A DNA stretch of 64,000 bases, taken from assembly GCA_001579985.1 (NCBI GenBank), contig LRSR01014122.1, positions 186,001 through 250,000 of the forward strand. Reading direction: 5' to 3'. Below are positions 55,299 through 64,000 of this stretch, piece after piece. Origin of the DNA: Hypsibius dujardini (taxonomy: Eukaryota; Tardigrada; Eutardigrada; Parachela; Hypsibiidae). The notes under the pieces were generated by a model. It worked only from the letters and a program-made list of their open reading frames with translations. It searched no databases and had not been told where the DNA came from. Position 1 is the first letter of the stretch. Every line of letters begins with the position of its first letter. Both the position numbers and the translations under genes were made by a program.

Positions 55299-56734
55299 TG
55301 TTGTTGTCGATTAAACCGCAAAAACTCGGCAAATTTATCTCCGGTTACAGAACACTGATGTCGAAGGTGTCATCATTTTCAAAAAGTTTATATTACTAGA
55401 TTAGTAAGATGGACCGAAGAATAATAATAATATGGAAAAAAGAAATATATTTTCCGGATGAACTGATTGAAAATGGGCGTGCACTCCGTTTGTTTTGTCT
55501 GATTTGTTGGCCAAAAAATATACGGAAATGAGGCAATAGTTTTTGAAATCCACCACTTTATTTGGTATTTTCCCTGCGATACCGGCATCTGATTGGCCGA
55601 TAAGAGAACGCCCATTTTTACAACCAATCAGTGGGGAAAAAAGGCGTTACAATCTCCCTGATTGGTGTACCTTGTGTGCCTTACCTACTGTCGCACCTTC
55701 CCTGTTAACTTCCGAAAACATGTGTGCTGTCGCGGGTCTTACGTAAGGTTTTCATGAAGTGGAGCTACTGAAAATATACCCTCGCCTTGCAATAGAACAG
55801 TGCCTGGAAATCTAAAAATTTGTTAGCGAACCCTCTTTACAGTTCTAGTCCACATCGTTTCTATCAGCTTTTGATTTCCTGACTGAAAATTCCGGAAAAA
55901 ATCAGCTGTCGTTTCCCGACCAGAAGTCTGCCGGTTGCTGCCTAAAATGTAAGTCAAAGAATTATTCCTGTTTTTTTAACTTTCCTTTTTCGTGTTCCGC
56001 CAGTGGCAACGCTTTTGTTAACCAGTATTCGGTGTGTATTTCCCCTGTCGCATACAACCCAACTTCGTGGCATTTTCTCAATCTTTTCTCAATCCTTTTG
56101 TGCAAATTTAAGATGGAGGCTGGGGCTTGATTGATGAATTGTTCCAGAGGCAAGTGGCGTCTTTTGATTAGCTTGAAAACAGGGCGTGAGAGGAGGCCGC
56201 AGTTAATTGCTTCGAGTGGGGTGGAGACTCAACTATAATTCCGTCTATTTTTATCTTATCTCCTGACTAGTAGGATTTTGTTTGCCGTGTGATCTCCAGG
56301 GTGCATAAGTAATTTGATGCCTAATCGTTATGAAAATTATAATTATAATTTTAAACAGATCACGCGACAGACAACAGATTACAGATAAATTCCAGTCCAT
56401 TTCTGTTTTATTGAGCCAATACATAACAAACGATTGTTGTGTGCTATGCTCACTCGTCAAATGAGTTGTTCATGAAACGCTAATGGTTATGGAAGGCTTA
56501 GCGTTCCATTTTGTTCAAGTGAAACTCAGTCATGTTTAATTGTCGCTGCTGAGGTTAGATCAATTGGTTGATTGCTAGTACCTTTCTTTATTGATAACGG
56601 CGTCGGTTGATTCGTTGATTGAGAGAATGTTAAGCAAGATTTTGTCGTCTGCATTGTTACAATTACAATGGTTTGATTTATCCATTTTTCATAGTGATAT
56701 TTTCCCGTTTCAGATCTGAGTTTCGTTGCTGAAA
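55299..56734. other. Divergent intergenic region between the MTMR-like gene and glutamate dehydrogenase
   Basis: About 1.4 kb. A donor-like site near 55950 and an acceptor just before about 56714 suggest an untranslated first exon and intron of the glutamate dehydrogenase gene. No coding region recognised. Confidence 0.65.
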
Positions 56735-59569
<2,835 letters not shown>

Positions 59570-60395
59570 AATGCCTTACGTTAGAGTAGTTTAGAACGCG
59601 ATCAATTCCTTCTGCGTCCGGTTGCCCTTTATTTTATTAGGAGTATGGACTTATTCCTTCTGGTTGGTTGGCTATTTAATAGTAATACTGTAGTAGGATC
59701 CTCTTTTTTGTGCGGTTTTTGTGTTCGTTTTATGTCATTAACTGTGTAAAACTTAGGAAAGGAAATCCAAAATTGTTAAGTGTGACCGTGGCCTAATTTA
59801 CATTGAACAACTGACCCTGCTGTGCGGTCGGGCTCGAAATCGTACCCAGCCAACAGTTTCCGTAGCTCGAGCATAGCTTTATTGATTGTGTCATTACATA
59901 TCCTTGCTCAAAGTGGTTTTGATAGACACACGACTCGAGTATAGTAATCAATTAATCAAGCCGTACTCGTAGCCAAGATGGACGAAACCCAAAAGGAGCT
60001 GCCGACCGAAAATCTCCTACAGTATGTACAGTGTCAACTGTCAATCCTTCCGCTCGCTTTTCTCCTCTGATTGTTTTCTTCTCGTAACTGGAGCGAAACG
60101 TTTAGCCGATAACAAAACACCGGCGAACATGATAATGGAAGCAATCAATCAATCAAGCAGGGTGAGGGTCAGCCAGACAGGTGGCGCAATTGGCACTTTC
60201 CCTGTAAGACGATTTTGTGGGAATCTCCTTTTGTAATTGCACAACGCGCACAACGCAGACCGCACTTGCCTTACCAGTTGCCACTTGGTTGTTTACATTT
60301 TTTTGCTGAAAAATAACTGCAAATTATCGGCAAAAGTCTTACATTTGTGGATCATCGAAATCTGTATTGATTGTTGAGGATAACTTTGGGAGAGA
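59570..60395. other. Intergenic region between glutamate dehydrogenase and UBF
   Basis: About 830 bases with the 3' UTR of one gene and the promoter and 5' UTR of the next. A small open frame starts at 59978 (MDETQKELPTENLLQ) with a donor-like GTATGT within it; I cannot tie it to a gene. Confidence 0.6.
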
Positions 60396-63152
60396 ATGGG
60401 GGACGCCGAAGATGGAGAAGAGAATCGAGTGGTATTAGATTGGCCAGTGAGAGACGTCAAGCAGCTCCTCGCCATTCTCCAGGCTAAATTGCCAAAAAAA
60501 GACAACATCGGTTTTCAACGCCGGATTAGGAAAGTCAAGTGGGGCGATATCACGGTTGGGGACCACTCATCCGAGGAATGTCGGACGCAGTTTGAACGGT
60601 TAATTGGCAGTGTAAGTAAACTATGTTTTTCATTCAACGTTGCATGTAGAGTAGGAATAGGGTGCTTTCCGGCGGAGGGAGTTGTCTTAATGATAACTTC
60701 ATGTCTCTTTGGCTATTAAGGCAATTTCATCCTTTATTCCACTTGTTTTCAACATCAGCGTGATGGGTCGGAATATCAAGCAATCAATAAATCAAGGAAA
60801 GAAAGCTCCGAACAAATCTTGTCTAATCCGTTACTAACAGTAATTGTCGATCGCTTGATTTGTCTCGGGATGGCGACCAGCATGTCCTATATGCCTGTGT
60901 TACAATAATAACCTATTTTATTTTTGGCTATTTTGGGCCCATTTGCCAACGTGCGGAGGGATTTTGCGCGAAGCCGAGCCATTATTATTATCCTTACTTA
61001 TGGCTCAACGCGCCTTGCTTGTCAATAAGTAGTTTATTGATCTTAAAATGAAAGCTGTGAACATATGTTGTAGATAAGAATACAGCTGTGCTGCGGTTAC
61101 TTTGAGGGTCGCCCACCAGAACTCAATGAGCGACCCTCAAAATAACCGCGGCACAACTGCACATGCATCGGACAGGTATAATCTTGCTGACTTCAAGGCA
61201 AGTTAATCAGCCAATCTAGGAACCTGTCCTTTATTGTTGTTTCTTCTTAGCTAGCTTAATACTAATACTGTACTAAAAAGTCTAGTCTGGATTGTTTGAT
61301 TGTGAATAGTACGGTAGATGTACAGTGCACACTCTTTGTTGGCTTACAGCAACGGACCTTTCGGATTCTGGAGGAAATCGTTAGAGATGCTGTCACCTGG
61401 GTGGAGGATCCAGGCAGTTCAAAGGCCAAAGAGGTTAATATTCGGCTTGCAATCTAGATGGATTTTGGATCTGTGTTCCTCTCCTCGACCTATGCTGCTG
61501 ACTTGCTAATTTGGCATCCTGTTTTGGTATTTTGCAGAAGGATCACCCCGACTTCCCGAAAAAGCCCATCCCATCCTACATGAAATTCCACCATGAAATG
61601 TTCGCGAAAGTCAAAGCGCGAAATCCGGAGTTAACTCAAGCTGATCTATCGAAAAAAGTTACTAAACGTTGGAACAAGCTGTCGGATGAGGAAAGGGTGA
61701 GACAGACAATTCATAATTGCAGAATTAACAAGGTAATGGATCGTGTCATTTTTTCATTGCAACAGGCTGTTTACAATGCTGCCTACCAGGATGAGATGCT
61801 GCAGTTTAAACGACGTAAAGCGGAATTCTTTGCGTCTCACCCAGAGTTTGCTCAGAAGAAGAAGGGTCAGAAGGGTGACAGTGAAACCGCCAAGTCACGG
61901 AGAGGACAGTCGAAACGGCCATCCCCTCCGAAGACGCCTTTTGACCACTATGTTGAAAGCAGACTCTCTGCTGACGCGTCGGAAGTAAGTCACTGTCATG
62001 TTCATTTTATAATGTGGCAGATTGAATAAGTAAGTAAAAGTTATGTACTTTTTAAGGCGGAAAAGAAGGAGCAGAAGGAGGCGCTGAAAGTCAAGTGGGC
62101 AGATATGAGCGACAAACGGAAGGCCAAATATATCGAATTATCGCTGGGAGAGCAGAAAGAATACGAGGTAGGTAGCCCAACAAAGGTAGGACTGCTGGGT
62201 AGATAATGACTTACTTGTGACGCTATTTTTGTGTTGTTAGGAGAAGCTGGAAGAGTTTCGTGTCCAGCATCCGGATGCCCCCGTCAAGAGGCGCATGAAG
62301 TGTGTCACTCAAGCTGATTTGGATGTGCTCGGTATGGGCAGTCGCATGCAATTGCCACAGTCACATTGTCAAAGTCATATTCTCTTTACCTATGCAGGGG
62401 AAGCGTACGGGCGACCAAAAGCACCAGCTGGCCACTCTGGCTACAATTTGTTTTGCAGTGAATTCCGCGGCAAAGGAGATATTCGAGGCTGGATGGCCAA
62501 GTCCTCGGCGGAGTGGAAGTTGCTGTCGCCCGAACAAAAGGCCGTTTACACCGATCGCAGTAAAGCGGTGCGTTGGCATTGTGTCACTGTTCATGTAGGC
62601 ACATTTTTGCCTGATTTTTTGCATTTCATGCTGGATTACAGGCACTGAAGGAATACCACAAGGCATGTGAAGTGTACCTAGCTGGGCTACCCGAAGAGAA
62701 ACGGGATGATGAACGGAAGGTCCTCAAGTACGAACCTCAGCCGTCTACGGTCGCAGCCAACGGCTCCACCAAGAAGCGCCGCCGGAACGAAGCAGATTGC
62801 GGGATTGAAAACAAGAAACGAGTACGGTTTACTCCTTTCCTCGTGTACTCTGACCTTATTAATTCAAGTCTTTTTTGTTTTATTTTGAAGAAGTCTCAGA
62901 ATGAATCGTCACCGGTGTCCGCTGTTACTTTCTACATGTTAGAGGAACGAGAAAAGTTCCAAAAGAAGTTTCCCGAAGTGAAGGATGCCAACCTGAAGCA
63001 GCTCATGACGTTGGCCTTTGACAAACTGCCTGACAAGGAAAAGGTGAAAGTGCTCTCCATCACTTCCTTTAAATTGAGTCTTAATGATTATGCTCTTTAT
63101 CTTGCAGAAAAGATTTCATGAAATGGTTGCGAAACTGGCTCAGTGTGTGTGA
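60396..63152 (+). CDS. UBTF: Upstream binding factor (UBF)-like HMG-box protein
   Basis: Nucleolar HMG-box protein that in vertebrates organises rDNA and helps RNA polymerase I initiate. Exons 60396-60611, 61350-61433, 61538-61696, 61766-61984, 62057-62167, 62241-62331, 62398-62567, 62642-62821, 62891-63043 and 63108-63152 join in phase to 475 residues. An N-terminal region (DVKQLLAILQAKLP) corresponds to the UBF dimerisation region. Box 1 begins KDHPDFPKKPIPSYMKFHHE, the diagnostic UBF junction. Box 2 follows (SPPKTPFDHYVESR to KAKYIELSLGEQKEYEEKL), then box 3 (YGRPKAPAGHSGYNLFCSEF; EWKLLSPEQKAVY) and box 4 (SPVSAVTFYMLEEREKFQKK). The protein stops soon after box 4 (KRFHEMVAKLAQCV) with TGA at 63150-63152. 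Vertebrate UBF has about 764 residues, six boxes and an acidic tail, none of which follows box 4 here. Confidence 0.88.
61083..61159. repeat. Near-perfect 30-bp inverted repeat (hairpin) in UBF intron 1
   Basis: Left arm 61083-61112 and right arm 61130-61159 pair at 27 of 30 positions, with a 17-base loop. The core of the right arm is GCGACCCTCAAAATAACCGC. It lies in the non-coding intron 60612-61349. It may be the remains of a foldback MITE or form an RNA hairpin; I see no target duplication. Confidence 0.75.
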
Positions 63153-63936
63153 TGGTTTTATCTCGCCTTGGTTTATTGTTGGCGTTTTAGCCTTTGTTAA
63201 CACATTCTTCCTTGTTCTTCTATATTTTCTCCCTCTCCTACCTTCCAGGCGTTTTCTTCTGTAACGCTTTATGTTTTCGATAATCTGATTATTTTCTTTT
63301 GTATTTCTTACATGCAAGCAACTAATACATTGTATTTGAGCGACAATGATTCTTGATTTTGTTTGGGATTCTGTTCCATCTACTAGTATTCCCTTCCCTC
63401 CCGTTTGAACAATTATTTCCTTGTCCTTTTACTTGCCTTTTCCTTGTCCTTTTCCTTGCGAAAGACAAACAATTGGATTTGGAAATTTTTATCAAACAAC
63501 AACATAAAAATACAAAAGATGCTCACACAACTCAAGTAAACTAACCAAAAATGCACTGGCTGGAAGAACCTGCACACAGGGAACATAAAGTCCAGCATAC
63601 CGCGTAGAAAGATTAATACAAGAATAAACAAGGTAATTCGAGAGGGATATGAGTTGCTGTGGGAAACAATTGGTCACAAAAAAGCTCGACCAGACCCACG
63701 CAGACAATGAACATCCACTGGAAGGAAGCTATAATCCAAATGGTCAAACAAAGAATTAAATAAGACAGAAGAATGGGCTGCACGCTGAGTGGCCGACGCA
63801 GACGCACCCCGTAGAAAGAACACAGACAAGACAACTTGTACATTCAGAAATAAAGTAACGTGCCACACCTCTAAAATTGACATGCGCTGTTAGAGAGGTA
63901 AGTTAACACATTTGTTCCAAAGCTTAGACCAGCTCC
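63153..63936. other. Downstream region after UBF
   Basis: Contains the UBF 3' UTR and then AT-rich sequence with no recognisable gene. Several overlapping minus-strand open frames of 60-78 codons have no visible homology. Confidence 0.65.
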
Positions 63937-64000
63937 TCACACCGGCTGTGGAAACTCGGGGCGTTCACGTTCCAATCGCGACGGGAGTCGTGCAGTCGAG
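63937..64000 (-). CDS. Possible 3' end of a minus-strand gene (partial)
   Basis: The last 60 bases are GC-rich compared with the preceding 800 and, on the minus strand, read an open frame rich in Arg and Pro (RLPSRLERERPEFPQPV) followed by TGA at 63939-63937. This could be the C-terminus of the next gene. It is too short to identify and may be chance. Confidence 0.25.
   Translation of the reverse strand, partial: STARLPSRLERERPEFPQPV

Overview
The window is nuclear DNA of an invertebrate animal, most likely a bilaterian. Evidence: intron-rich protein genes with short GT-AG introns (about 50-900 bases, the longest about 1.9 kb); a complete FTZ-F1 (NR5) nuclear receptor, a complete Notch, a CBP/p300 acetyltransferase, C3G/RapGEF1, JIP3/4, phosphorylase kinase alpha and UBF. 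I cannot name the phylum. Genes are dense (eleven in 64 kb, on both strands), and introns carry many CAGA/CAGG and GATT tetranucleotide runs.

Layout: 1-3337 (+) 3' part of CBP/p300; 3338-7317 intergenic; 7318-12066 (+) FTZ-F1 receptor; 12067-14323 intergenic with a TA-flanked MITE and a broken retroelement fragment; 14324-20558 (+) JIP3/JIP4 scaffold; 21311-30425 (-) Notch in 19 exons; 32132-35375 (+) RapGEF1/C3G; 35668-36249 a hAT-type MITE; 36501-42787 (+) phosphorylase kinase alpha, with a MITE in a late intron; 43309-49573 (-) RalGAP beta, with a third MITE in its first intron; 50145-52064 (+) GH18 chitinase; 52285-55298 (-) inactive myotubularin-related protein (MTMR10/11/12 type); 56735-59569 (+) mitochondrial glutamate dehydrogenase; 60396-63152 (+) short UBF-like HMG-box protein; the last 60 bases may be the 3' end of a further minus-strand gene.

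These are separately transcribed housekeeping and developmental genes, not an operon. Loose links exist: p300 is a known Notch co-activator, JIP3 and RapGEF1 act in kinase and small-GTPase signalling, and RalGAPB regulates Ral GTPases. I infer no joint function from their proximity.

The points most worth a second look are: (1) a Notch receptor whose first 13 EGF repeats line up one to one with EGF1-13 of canonical Notch but which then has only two more before the LNR modules, so the region of EGF14-34 is absent; (2) a hAT-type MITE with 8-bp target duplications that carries five perfect AACCGGTT (Grainyhead-type) palindromes; (3) a three-copy family of about 280-bp TA-flanked MITEs; (4) a UBF with four recognisable HMG boxes and no acidic tail; (5) two 24-base microexons in the JIP3 gene. 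I found no clearly new multi-gene system. Exon boundaries were read by eye from splice sites and reading phase; for FTZ-F1, Notch, RapGEF1, GH18, GLUD and UBF the exons sum to an intact frame.
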